A stretch of DNA of 38,000 bases from a virus. The notes below the pieces were generated by a model. The model was not told the DNA's origin. It made no database searches and saw only the letters and a program-made list of their open reading frames with translations. This document shows positions 21,143 through 28,545 of this stretch, piece by piece. Positions within the stretch are counted from its first letter, which is position 1; each line of letters begins with the position of its first letter. Position numbers and translations under genes: made by a program. Where the stretch lies: IMG/VR virus record IMGVR_UViG_3300022750_000026, positions 1-38,000 of that record, one strand, 5' to 3'.

Positions 21143-21355
21143 TCAGCAATTCAGGATAAGGTGTTCGCAGCCTTCGCGCTCATCGCACTTGCAGCGGACG
21201 TGGGTTTGATTACGGTCAATACGCCACTCGGACGATATGCCGGTGGGGCTTTGCTCGTTGGCCCATTTTTCGATCAGGCGGTCCGACCACTCTTGCGGCA
21301 CGCACACTTTCATGCTTATCAAGCCAACTTGCGTAATTTCAGGTTTGTGTTCCAC
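21143..21355 (-). CDS. 70-residue Cys-containing protein, GTG start
   Basis: The product starts with GTG at 21355, six bases after AGGAG, and reads MEHKPEITQVGLISMKVCVP. It has a C-terminal cluster CKCDEREGC and a last Cys. The GTG lies in parS-like site 3. It follows the 201-residue gene with a GAAA-loop hairpin between. No family is known. Confidence 0.65.
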   Translation of the reverse strand: MEHKPEITQVGLISMKVCVPQEWSDRLIEKWANEQSPTGISSEWRIDRNQTHVRCKCDEREGCEHLILNC

Positions 21356-21362
21356 GTGAAAC
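21349..21362. promoter_or_regulatory. parS-like site 3 (GTTCCACGTGAAAC) over a start codon
   Basis: A perfect 14-bp parS core that includes the GTG start of the 70-residue gene. With flanks it matches 15 of 16 bases of TGTTYCACGTGRAACA when read on the minus strand. A fourth, imperfect site (GTTCCATGTGAAAC, 21128-21141) lies over the next start. Confidence 0.62.
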
Positions 21363-21367
21363 TCCTA

Positions 21368-21383
21368 GGGGCCTTTCGGCCCC
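21368..21383 (-). promoter_or_regulatory. GAAA-tetraloop hairpin before the 70-aa gene
   Basis: On the minus strand GGGGCC-GAAA-GGCCCC is a very stable stem with a GNRA loop. No T-run follows, so it more likely marks RNA processing, stability or partial termination after the 201-residue gene. Confidence 0.55.
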
Positions 21384-21393
21384 GGATTTGGGT

Positions 21394-21999
21394 TTATTCT
21401 TCCGACAGGTAGGCGTCGATTTCATTGCTTGCAATATCGTCGTTGGTGAGGTCGTCGCCTTTGATTGCTGCTTGGAGGTCGGCAGCGGTTTTCTCGCCGC
21501 GTTTGATCAAGGCCCGGATGCGGTTGCCTGCGTTCATCCGGCGTTGGCCACGGTTCAGGTATTGGTATTTGGCGAAGTGGGTGCCGGGGATTTCACCGAA
21601 CAGGTGGTCTGCAATGGCGCAGGTTTCATCAGGGTTCAGGCCGCGCAGCATTTCAGCCACTTCATCACCATTGTCGACCGAGGCCGAGCCGGACCAGTTG
21701 ACGGTCTTGACATAGGTCGGGCGGTATTTGTTCAGGGTGCCCGCCATGGTGTTTTCGTCTTCCTCGGATTCTTCATCCTCGTCCTCTACTTCGCGCTGGG
21801 CGATGCATTCTTCGATTTCTTCCATCCACTGCGCTTCGGTCAGGTCGTTGATTTTGGCCACTTCGATCATTTCACCCAACTGGTCTTCGGTGTTGGTGTC
21901 GATCACATAGAAGTAGGTTTGGCCTTCATCTTCACCGCGAACCAATTGCACGTTCAGGGCGGCCAGTTTTTTGTTGAAGGTGTCGATGCGCAGTGCCAT
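21394..21999 (-). CDS. Acidic early protein with conserved GNRIR domain, 201 aa
   Basis: The product starts MALRIDTFNKKLAALNVQLV. The middle is very acidic (EDEDEESEEDEN, about 73-84). The part at about 98-170 (GDEVAEMLRGLNPDETCAIA...KYQYLNRGQRRMNAGNRIR) is homologous by eye to the basic protein at 12104. It is the first gene after promoter B and the first minus-strand gene seen from the central control region. A regulatory or DNA-mimic role can be proposed, but not shown. Confidence 0.75.
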   Translation of the reverse strand: MALRIDTFNKKLAALNVQLVRGEDEGQTYFYVIDTNTEDQLGEMIEVAKINDLTEAQWMEEIEECIAQREVEDEDEESEEDENTMAGTLNKYRPTYVKTVNWSGSASVDNGDEVAEMLRGLNPDETCAIADHLFGEIPGTHFAKYQYLNRGQRRMNAGNRIRALIKRGEKTAADLQAAIKGDDLTNDDIASNEIDAYLSEE

Positions 22000-22045
22000 G
22001 ATGAATTCCTCGGTAGAGTGGGGCGGCGAAAGCCCCGATGTAGTT

Positions 22046-22086
22046 ATTATACCAAAGGGGGATTGTTTTGAAAATTACCGCTCGTC
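22046..22086 (-). promoter_or_regulatory. Promoter B: GACGAGCGGTAATT element plus TGGTATAAT
   Basis: On the minus strand the element is 24 bp from TATAAT (22051-22046), which has TGG in front. The bases after the -10 match promoter A. The leader then holds GGGGC-TTTCGCC-GCCCC before the ATG at 21999. It opens the first minus-strand unit from the central divergent region. Confidence 0.88.
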
Positions 22087-22143
22087 GGGCAAGATGTGCA
22101 ATCTCACGGGCGCGTGCGCTCCACAAAAGCTGACCTCCGATAT

Positions 22144-22191
22144 GCGTCAAGCCTTTGACGCAAACACCCCACCCATTGTCAAAATCTTGAC
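22144..22191. promoter_or_regulatory. Two GTCAA-N4-TTGAC dyads, 32 bp apart
   Basis: Site 1 (22144-22161) has perfect 7-bp arms GCGTCAA/TTGACGC around GCCT. Site 2 (22178-22191) is GTCAA-AATC-TTGAC. Their centres are 32 bp apart, about three helical turns. Site 2 overlaps the -35 of the structural promoter. Together they look like operators for one regulator. Confidence 0.7.
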
Positions 22192-22215
22192 GCGCGGTTT
22201 CGGGCGTGGTAAACT
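22187..22215 (+). promoter_or_regulatory. Promoter of the virion operon: TTGACG / TGGTAAACT
   Basis: TTGACG at 22187-22192 and TAAACT at 22210-22215 are 17 bp apart, with TGG before the -10. It is the only good plus-strand promoter before terminase and faces away from promoter B. Its -35 lies in the second dyad. Confidence 0.72.
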
Positions 22216-22256
22216 TCGACCTACGATGACCCGGAAAACGCCGGGAGATTTGGACC

Positions 22257-22511
22257 ATGAGAAAATATAAATATGACCCGCGCCTGTTCGACGATTGTGA
22301 CCCATTCCGGATCCCCTACGGCGAAGATGGCTATGACCCCTTTTATGATCGGCCACTTCCACGGCTGACGGTCCGGGCTGCTCTTGATCCAAACACCCTC
22401 TATCTAAGAGAGGCGATATTAAACGCCAGAGCACAGAGATTCCACTATGAGCAACGACACGAAGCCGTCAGATCTGACGCCGTCCGACTTAAAGCAGTTC
22501 TTAGTCGATAA
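22257..22511 (+). CDS. 84-residue protein, first gene of the virion operon
   Basis: The product starts MRKYKYDPRLFDDCDPFRIP and is rich in Asp, Tyr and Pro, with a C-terminal helix (YLREAILNARAQRFHYEQRH). GGGAG lies about ten bases before the ATG. It overlaps the terminase small subunit frame by 65 bp. No family is recognised; it might act in packaging, given its place. Confidence 0.6.
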   Translation: MRKYKYDPRLFDDCDPFRIPYGEDGYDPFYDRPLPRLTVRAALDPNTLYLREAILNARAQRFHYEQRHEAVRSDAVRLKAVLSR

Positions 22512-22968
22512 CCGCGAAAACGGCTTCCTGTCCCTCACTCAAGCTCAGCGGGTTTTCGGCCTCGAATTTACAAAAGGCGCCACCTATCTTGAGGCAGCAG
22601 AAACTGCCGGGATCCACAAGTCTCAAGCGGCACGTACTCTGCGCGATCCTTTGGTGGCGTGCTTCATAAACTACCTGAATCAGCAGAAAGAGCATTACTC
22701 GCTGATCGACGCCAGTTTCATTGAGGTCACCTATCTGACCTTGCTGTCGAAACTGATGGGTGAGGAAGAAGTCCCGATGATAGACCGGGAAGGCACCGCG
22801 ATGTTGAGGAAGGTTTTCCACTCCTCCGAGGCTGTCGCCCTGCTGAGAGATATGGCCAAAATCAGCGGCCACTATAAGGACGATCCTAGCATCATCCTTA
22901 ACGTGCAGACCCAGCTGACCGAAGAACAACGGATGATTTTGGATAAGGCACTAGATGAACGCTTCTAA
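22447..22968 (+). CDS. Terminase small subunit
   Basis: The product has 173 residues. The helix-turn-helix at about 25-65 (QAQRVFGLEFTKGATYLEAAETAGIHKSQAARTL as a region) suits DNA recognition, and the rest is helical with an acidic C-terminus, as in terS proteins. It marks the packaging site on the phage DNA and passes it to the large subunit. The position just before terL supports the call. The end overlaps terL by 14 bp. Confidence 0.8.
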   Translation: MSNDTKPSDLTPSDLKQFLVDNRENGFLSLTQAQRVFGLEFTKGATYLEAAETAGIHKSQAARTLRDPLVACFINYLNQQKEHYSLIDASFIEVTYLTLLSKLMGEEEVPMIDREGTAMLRKVFHSSEAVALLRDMAKISGHYKDDPSIILNVQTQLTEEQRMILDKALDERF

Positions 22969-24499
22969 TATGAACCTGAACCCGTTAGCCGAGGCTGTTT
23001 CTAGACCTCGGCTTTCGATTGTTCAGCATATTAGCGACGAGCAGATGATAGCCCGCATCCGTGAACGTTGCGAGGAGGACTTTGAGTTCTTCGTCCGCTA
23101 TTTCTTCAAGCATCGCAAAGGCGTTAAGTTCGTTTTCAACGATCATCACCACGTGATCTGCCAAGACCTGATGGACGTGTACAATGGCACCCATCAGGGT
23201 TATATCCTGAACATTCCGCCGCGCTATTCCAAAACCGAAGTGGTCGTCATCCTGTTCACGGTTTGGTGCTATGTCAAGAATCCGAAATGCGAGTTCATCC
23301 ACCTGTCGTATGCACAGCCTTTGGTATTGGAAAACTCCGATGCCATTCGCACTGTTATCAAGTCGGCCGAGTTCGTCCAGCTGTGGCCGCACATCAAAAC
23401 CAAGGATAACAAGGACGCCAAAGGCGCATGGGCTACCTCGGCCAATGGTATGTTCTTGGCCACACCTGCTGGCGGTCCTATCACAGGGTTTGGCGCTGGC
23501 CGCATGGACGAGTGGAATGAGGATACTGGCGAGTTTAAGTTCTCCGGCGCCATTCTCATTGATGACCCGCTCAAGCCTGATGATGCACGCCACCCGACCA
23601 TGCTCGCCGCTTCTAACAAGCGCTGGGATGAAACGATTAAATCTCGCCGCAACAGCCCGAAAACGCCGGTTGTTCTGGTCATGCAACGGTTGCACGAAGA
23701 AGATTTCACAACCGAGCTGCTGAAAGATACCTCGGTCAAATGGTTCCACCGCAAGATGTCCGCCATCGTTGATGAGGGCGGCCCTAAAGAACGCGCACTG
23801 TGGCCAGCCAAGCACGACCTCGAAACCCTGAAAAAGATGAAGGCCAAATCGCCCTACACCTTTTCCGGCCAGTATGACCAGAAGCCTAGCCCACTTGGCG
23901 GCGGCCTCATCAAAGGTGCTTGGTTCGGTCGCTATAAAGTGCTGCCACGCCAGAAATACCGCAAGATCTATGTGGACACGGCGCAGAAAACGAAAGAACG
24001 CCATGACTACAGCGTATTCGAGGTTTGGGGCCACGGTGAGGATGGCAACATCTATCTGCTGGACCTGAAACGCGATAAATGGGAATCGCCGGACCTGCGC
24101 AAGAACGCGAAGGATTTTTGGAACAAGCACCGCGCCGTGCCCTCGGAGACCCATGGCCACCTGCGCCAAATGCGCGTGGAAGATAAGGCCAGCGGCACCG
24201 ACCTTATTCAGTCGTTGAAGCGTGACAAGGCAAGCCCTATTCCGATTTTCGCTCAGCAGCGGAACATCGACAAAGTAACACGCGTAGGCGATGCCTCGCC
24301 GTACATCGAGGCAGGATTCGTGTTCATCCCGGATCCTGAACTAGGTCTGCCGTGGGTGTCTGATTTCGTGTCGGAGTGTGAATCCTTCACTTCGGATGAC
24401 ACCCACGCTTATGATGACCAAATCGACCCGATGTGTGACGCAATCATGGACATGCTTGGCGGTCGCCAAATAGCCAACCTGTGGGAGAACATGACATGA
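22955..24499 (+). CDS. Terminase large subunit
   Basis: The product has 514 residues. The ATPase part has a Walker A-like PPRYSKTE near 88-95 and Walker B ILIDDP at Asp203-Asp204. The RNase H-like nuclease part has acidic residues at Asp341 (VDTAQ), Asp410 (EDKASG) and Asp487-Asp488 (DDQIDP). It powers DNA packaging and cuts the concatemer. A Met five codons in could also be the start. The stop overlaps the portal ATG (ATGA). Confidence 0.93.
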   Translation: MNASNMNLNPLAEAVSRPRLSIVQHISDEQMIARIRERCEEDFEFFVRYFFKHRKGVKFVFNDHHHVICQDLMDVYNGTHQGYILNIPPRYSKTEVVVILFTVWCYVKNPKCEFIHLSYAQPLVLENSDAIRTVIKSAEFVQLWPHIKTKDNKDAKGAWATSANGMFLATPAGGPITGFGAGRMDEWNEDTGEFKFSGAILIDDPLKPDDARHPTMLAASNKRWDETIKSRRNSPKTPVVLVMQRLHEEDFTTELLKDTSVKWFHRKMSAIVDEGGPKERALWPAKHDLETLKKMKAKSPYTFSGQYDQKPSPLGGGLIKGAWFGRYKVLPRQKYRKIYVDTAQKTKERHDYSVFEVWGHGEDGNIYLLDLKRDKWESPDLRKNAKDFWNKHRAVPSETHGHLRQMRVEDKASGTDLIQSLKRDKASPIPIFAQQRNIDKVTRVGDASPYIEAGFVFIPDPELGLPWVSDFVSECESFTSDDTHAYDDQIDPMCDAIMDMLGGRQIANLWENMT

Positions 24500-25989
24500 G
24501 TTGGCTTGCGAAGGTCGAAGAAATCAAAACCAAGGCGAACGCCGGGACTAGCGACGGGTTTAGCAACCTCGTGCAGCGTTCGGGTATCGGCCTCGGCCAG
24601 AACTCTATTTCGGCAGGCAATTACACCCTGACGAATATGCTGTCCCGCAACCGCATCAAACTTGAGGCCATGTACCGCCAGAACTGGATCACCGGTTCTA
24701 TGGTGGACAGCGTCGCGGAAGATATGACCCGTGCTGGCATGGACCTTTCCGGTGATGTCGATCCGGGCCGCATTGAAGAGATTCAGGAAGCGTTCAACAA
24801 CCTGCAGATCTGGGATGCCCTCCTTGATACTATCAAGTGGGCGCGGTTGTATGGCGGTGCTGTTGCCATCATGCAAATCGACGGTCAGGATCTGACCTCC
24901 CCACTGCGCTTGGAGACAATCGGCAAGGGTCAATTTTTGGGCCTGACGGTTTACGACCGTTGGATGATCCAGCCTGACCTGCAGCGTATGGTGACATCAG
25001 GCCCTTGCATCGGCCTGCCAGAATATTACCGTGTAGTCAGCAGCTATGACGGCACGAGCCAAACCTACGCATACGGCCAGTCGATCCACTACTCGCGCCT
25101 TATCCGTCAGGTCGGCATCAAGTTGCCGCCATATCAGGCGATGACTGAGGAATATTGGGGGGAATCGGTCCTTGAGCGTTTAGAGGACCGCCTTATTTCG
25201 TTTGACACTGCGACCATGGGCGCGGCCAACCTTATCGACAAGGCGCATTTGCGCCGCATCGGCATTGACGGCCTGCGTGATATCCTATCCGCAGGCGGCC
25301 CGGCCGAAGAAAACTTGATCAAGATGTTCACCTACGTTCGCCAAATGCAAACGAACGAAGGCATCACACTGCTGGACAAGGAAGACGTCTGGGAAACCGG
25401 CACCTACACTTTTGCCGGGCTGGCCGACATGATGCTGCAGTTCGGGCAACAGTTGGCTGGCGCCACACAGATTCCGTTGGTTCGCCTCTTTGGCATGTCC
25501 CCAGCTGGCCTTAACGCCACTGGCGAGAGCGATCTACGTACGTACTACGACGGCATCAATACCAAACAGGAATCTAACCTGCGCACGGGCGTTCAGACCC
25601 TGATCGCAGTGACGTATCGTTCGCTGTTCGGTGAGGATGTACCGCCTACATTGAAAATGAAGTTCGCCCCACTGTGGCAGACCTCGGACACTGAAAACGC
25701 CAACAACGCCAAGACCATCACCGAAACTGTGGTCACTGCGTACGACGCTGGTTTGGTGTCCCAGTCCGTGGCGATGAAAGAATTGCGTCAAATGTCCGAG
25801 GACACAGGTGTATTCGGCAACATCAGCGATGAGGACATTGAGGCGGCAGATCTTGAAGCTGCGCCGATGGCACCCGCTGCTGTGGTGCCGCCTGCGACAC
25901 TAAACCCGGACGACCCGACTGGCGAGCCTGTTGTTGATGCCGCCCCAAGTTTGAGCCAACGCATCATGGCGTGGGTTAAAGGGCAATGA
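24496..25989 (+). CDS. Portal protein (DUF1073 / Phage_portal_3 family)
   Basis: The product has 497 residues. The early part WITGSMVDSVAEDMTRAGMD and later IKWARLYGGAVAIMQIDGQD are typical of DUF1073 portals, and PLVRLFGMSPAGLNATGESD sits in the expected place. It forms the ring at one head corner through which DNA passes. The start is the ATG at 24496 after GGGAG, not the GTG at 24481. The last 40 residues are Pro/Ala-rich and probably flexible. Confidence 0.9.
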   Translation: MSWLAKVEEIKTKANAGTSDGFSNLVQRSGIGLGQNSISAGNYTLTNMLSRNRIKLEAMYRQNWITGSMVDSVAEDMTRAGMDLSGDVDPGRIEEIQEAFNNLQIWDALLDTIKWARLYGGAVAIMQIDGQDLTSPLRLETIGKGQFLGLTVYDRWMIQPDLQRMVTSGPCIGLPEYYRVVSSYDGTSQTYAYGQSIHYSRLIRQVGIKLPPYQAMTEEYWGESVLERLEDRLISFDTATMGAANLIDKAHLRRIGIDGLRDILSAGGPAEENLIKMFTYVRQMQTNEGITLLDKEDVWETGTYTFAGLADMMLQFGQQLAGATQIPLVRLFGMSPAGLNATGESDLRTYYDGINTKQESNLRTGVQTLIAVTYRSLFGEDVPPTLKMKFAPLWQTSDTENANNAKTITETVVTAYDAGLVSQSVAMKELRQMSEDTGVFGNISDEDIEAADLEAAPMAPAAVVPPATLNPDDPTGEPVVDAAPSLSQRIMAWVKGQ

Positions 25990-26705
25990 AAACGTTTGAT
26001 GCTAAGCAGCCGAAGTTCAAGACGCCAAAATCAGCCGAGGCTGAATACAACCGTCAATTGCGCTCGGTGGCTAAGCAGGTAGGACATCTGGTCAAGCTGT
26101 ACCAAGTCGGCGCTACTTTGATGCCCGGCTTTGATAATGCCATGAAGGCATACGCTGAGACTTTGGCACCGTGGGCCGCTAACGTGGCCGCCAAAATGCT
26201 GTTGGCAGTGTCCAAGACCAACTATCGCCATTGGAAGGCAGAATCGCAAAAGATTGGCAGGGAGTTGCGCGACGACAACAATGTAGCATTGGGTCGCCTG
26301 CTCCAGCAAGAACAAGTCATCCTGATCCAGTCGTTGCCGCTAGAGGCCGCGACACGCGCTCAGGAGTTGGCTTTTCAGGCTGCGACTGGTGGCCGCAGGG
26401 CCGATACGGTAGCTGCAGAAATTGCACGCAGTGGGGAGGTAGCTGCCAGTCGCGCCACCCTGATCGCAAGGACCGAGGTCGCGAAAGCGAATAGCACCAT
26501 TACGCAGGCCCGGTCTGCAGAAGTTGGGTCAACGCACTACATATGGCGGACTGCGGAGGATGAAGCAGTCCGGGAATCGCACGCAGAAATGGAAGGTGTG
26601 ATTGTTGCTTGGGATGATCCTCCTGAGCTGAGCGATGGCACCGTCACTCACGCAGGCCAAATTTACAACTGCCGCTGCTACGCAGAACCGATAATCGAGG
26701 GCTGA
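25986..26705 (+). CDS. Mu gpF-like minor head protein
   Basis: The product has 239 residues. The C-terminal part has the gpF motif set: RTEVAKANSTITQARSAEVG, YIWRTAEDEAVRESH and a last NCRCYAEPI. gpF-like proteins are head morphogenesis factors next to the portal. The N-terminal half is helical. The start overlaps the portal stop (ATGA). Confidence 0.88.
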   Translation: MKTFDAKQPKFKTPKSAEAEYNRQLRSVAKQVGHLVKLYQVGATLMPGFDNAMKAYAETLAPWAANVAAKMLLAVSKTNYRHWKAESQKIGRELRDDNNVALGRLLQQEQVILIQSLPLEAATRAQELAFQAATGGRRADTVAAEIARSGEVAASRATLIARTEVAKANSTITQARSAEVGSTHYIWRTAEDEAVRESHAEMEGVIVAWDDPPELSDGTVTHAGQIYNCRCYAEPIIEG

Positions 26706-26706
26706 C

Positions 26707-27957
26707 ATGACAATCACCAAAGACGCCCACTTTTACGCCACGGCGCGCATCAGTGAGAACATCGTTACGACGCCAGAGGGGTTTCTCCTTTGCATCGGCG
26801 TACCGATCGCCCGTACTGGCGAACTGCTGTATGCAGAAGGTGAGTTGCTGACCGAGGATGGCAAAGAAGTCATCGAGCCGGTTGATGGCCGCGTCAATGT
26901 GATGCGTGACGGTGACGCACTGTTCGCCCCGTCCACCATGGCCAGTTTCGAGGGCAAGTCGATCACTATCGGCCACCCGCAGGATTTCGTCAGCCCACTG
27001 AACTGGATGCAGGTATCGGTTGGCCACATGCAAAACGTTCGCCGAGGCACTGGCGAAGATGCTGATAAGCTGATTGCCGACTTGCTCATTAAAGGGCAGC
27101 AGGCAATTGACATGGTTAAGGCAGGTCTGCGTGAAGTCTCCTTGGGGTATGACGCAGCCTATGAACAAACGAAACCCGGATACGGGATTCAAACAGGAAT
27201 CGTGGGTAACCACGTGGCGCTAGTTCGGAAAGGTCGTAATGGTTCCGAAGTAGCTGTACGGGACTCTGCGCCCGAATTTAAACCAAAGGGTACTATCATG
27301 TCGGCTAAAGACAAGCTCATGAAACTGCTCGGGCGCGCTATCGATGAGGCGATGCCCGAAGAACCAAAAACCAACGAGGGCGATGAAGCTACTTCGATGG
27401 ATGCCCGTATGGCAAAAATCGAAGACTTGCTGACCAAGCTGACCGATGCTGGCGCCACCAAAGACGACGCTCCTCCAGCAGCGCCGCCCCAAGAAGAAGC
27501 GCCAAAGGATCCGATGGCTGCCCGCATCGACGCAATCGAAGCTGCCATTGCCAAGCTCATGGAAATGCAGTCTACCAAAGTGGATGATGCAGCCCCGCCT
27601 GCGCCGAAAACCACTGACGAGAACGGCGTGGTTATGTGCACCGATGCTGCCACCATCAGTCTCGCCGAAATTTTGGTGCCCGGCATTGCCAACAGTGCCA
27701 CTCTTGTCAAGGATGCATTGGATCAGTTCGGCAAAACCACTGATGGTGCTGCCGTGCTGAAAACTTTCGACTCCATCAAGGATGAATCGGTGCTGTTCAC
27801 TGCAGCGGCCGAAGTGATGAGAGCCACTCGGTCCGTCCAGCTGGCCCCGCCAAAAGCTGCCGATTTCGCCACGCTGCGAGCCGGTACTGCTGACGGCAAG
27901 GGTCCGATGACCCCGGAAGCAATCAACGCCGCCAACGCCAAGCGTTACGGCCAGTAA
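26707..27957 (+). CDS. DUF2213 prohead protease fused to scaffold
   Basis: The product has 416 residues. About 15-185 is DUF2213: ITIGHPQDFVSPLNWMQVSVGHM, LLIKGQQAIDMVKAGLREVSLGYDA, and TGIVGNHVALVRKGR. His and Ser in these segments could be catalytic, as in phage prohead proteases. The C-terminal part (from about 198) is helical, charged and Ala/Pro-rich, like an internal scaffold that the protease would clear during head maturation. An in-frame ATG at 27298 with its own SD may make the scaffold alone. Confidence 0.85.
   Translation: MTITKDAHFYATARISENIVTTPEGFLLCIGVPIARTGELLYAEGELLTEDGKEVIEPVDGRVNVMRDGDALFAPSTMASFEGKSITIGHPQDFVSPLNWMQVSVGHMQNVRRGTGEDADKLIADLLIKGQQAIDMVKAGLREVSLGYDAAYEQTKPGYGIQTGIVGNHVALVRKGRNGSEVAVRDSAPEFKPKGTIMSAKDKLMKLLGRAIDEAMPEEPKTNEGDEATSMDARMAKIEDLLTKLTDAGATKDDAPPAAPPQEEAPKDPMAARIDAIEAAIAKLMEMQSTKVDDAAPPAPKTTDENGVVMCTDAATISLAEILVPGIANSATLVKDALDQFGKTTDGAAVLKTFDSIKDESVLFTAAAEVMRATRSVQLAPPKAADFATLRAGTADGKGPMTPEAINAANAKRYGQ
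27286..27957 (+). CDS. Possible nested scaffold protein from internal start at 27298
   Basis: AAAGGG (27286-27291 region) lies eight bases before an in-frame ATG at 27298 (residue 198 of the long product). The product would be about 219 residues, MSAKDKLMKLLGRAIDEA onward, exactly the helical scaffold part without the protease. Phage lambda C/Nu3 is a known case of this layout. No direct proof is possible here. Confidence 0.5.
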   Translation, partial: KGTIMSAKDKLMKLLGRAIDEAMPEEPKTNEGDEATSMDARMAKIEDLLTKLTDAGATKDDAPPAAPPQEEAPKDPMAARIDAIEAAIAKLMEMQSTKVDDAAPPAPKTTDENGVVMCTDAATISLAEILVPGIANSATLVKDALDQFGKTTDGAAVLKTFDSIKDESVLFTAAAEVMRATRSVQLAPPKAADFATLRAGTADGKGPMTPEAINAANAKRYGQ

Positions 27958-27994
27958 TTCAACCAGCAATCACACAATAGTTGGAGTGTCAATC

Positions 27995-28504
27995 ATGACT
28001 GCTTACTTGTACAAGGCACCCGCTGGCATTGCTGGCGCCATTACTCGGGTTGACGATACCACCGTCGAACCCGGTTTCATTGCTGCCGCCAACGGCCCGA
28101 CTCTTTTTGGCCAGCCGGTCAAAATCGAAGTTGGCACCGGCAAATTCCTGCTCATGGGCCTGACCTCGGTTGCTGCCGATTTCTACGGCATCCTGATCCG
28201 TGAGGTCCCATCCATCGGCAACTCTGCTACCCTGCAGGGTTTCAACGACGGCGGCCCGAACATCACTTCGGCCCATGGCATCGCTGTCAAAGGCTACGTT
28301 AACGTGGTCTGCGGCCAAGGCACCCCAACTCGCGGCTTGGCAGTATATGTCCGCGTTGTTGATGGCGGCGTCGGCAAGCCTGTCGGCCAGTTCGAAGCCG
28401 TTGCCGACGGTGTGAACAGTGTTCCAGTACCAAAACTGACGTGGGCCGCCAATGGCCGCGACACCGCCAACGGTAACATCGCCGAGGTCCGCATCGGCTT
28501 CTAA
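27995..28504 (+). CDS. Head cement / decoration protein
   Basis: The product has 169 residues and is beta-rich: GAITRVDDTTVEPGFIA, LFGQPVKIEVG, ADFYGILIREVPS, GIAVKGYVNVVCGQG. This matches structural cement proteins that sit between scaffold and capsid genes and stabilise the full head. The ATG at 27995 follows GGAG by eight bases; a GTG nine bases earlier is too close to it. Confidence 0.8.
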   Translation: MTAYLYKAPAGIAGAITRVDDTTVEPGFIAAANGPTLFGQPVKIEVGTGKFLLMGLTSVAADFYGILIREVPSIGNSATLQGFNDGGPNITSAHGIAVKGYVNVVCGQGTPTRGLAVYVRVVDGGVGKPVGQFEAVADGVNSVPVPKLTWAANGRDTANGNIAEVRIGF

Positions 28505-28545
28505 TCGAAGCTGATCGATCCCTGAACTTTTAGGAGAGACAAAAC

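Noticed and set aside
21932-22258. 108-codon minus-strand frame over the central control region
   Set aside because: It crosses promoter B, the dyads and the virion promoter. Its LARRAVI segment only reflects the shared promoter element, as in the gene ending at 12816.
23140-23155. CACGTG in terL as another parS-like site
   Set aside because: Only the central six bases match; the flanks lack GTTY and RAAC. Other single CACGTG hexamers in the window fail in the same way.
22985-24169. 394-codon open frame on the minus strand
   Set aside because: Shadow of the terminase large subunit, which has complete ATPase and nuclease motifs on the plus strand.
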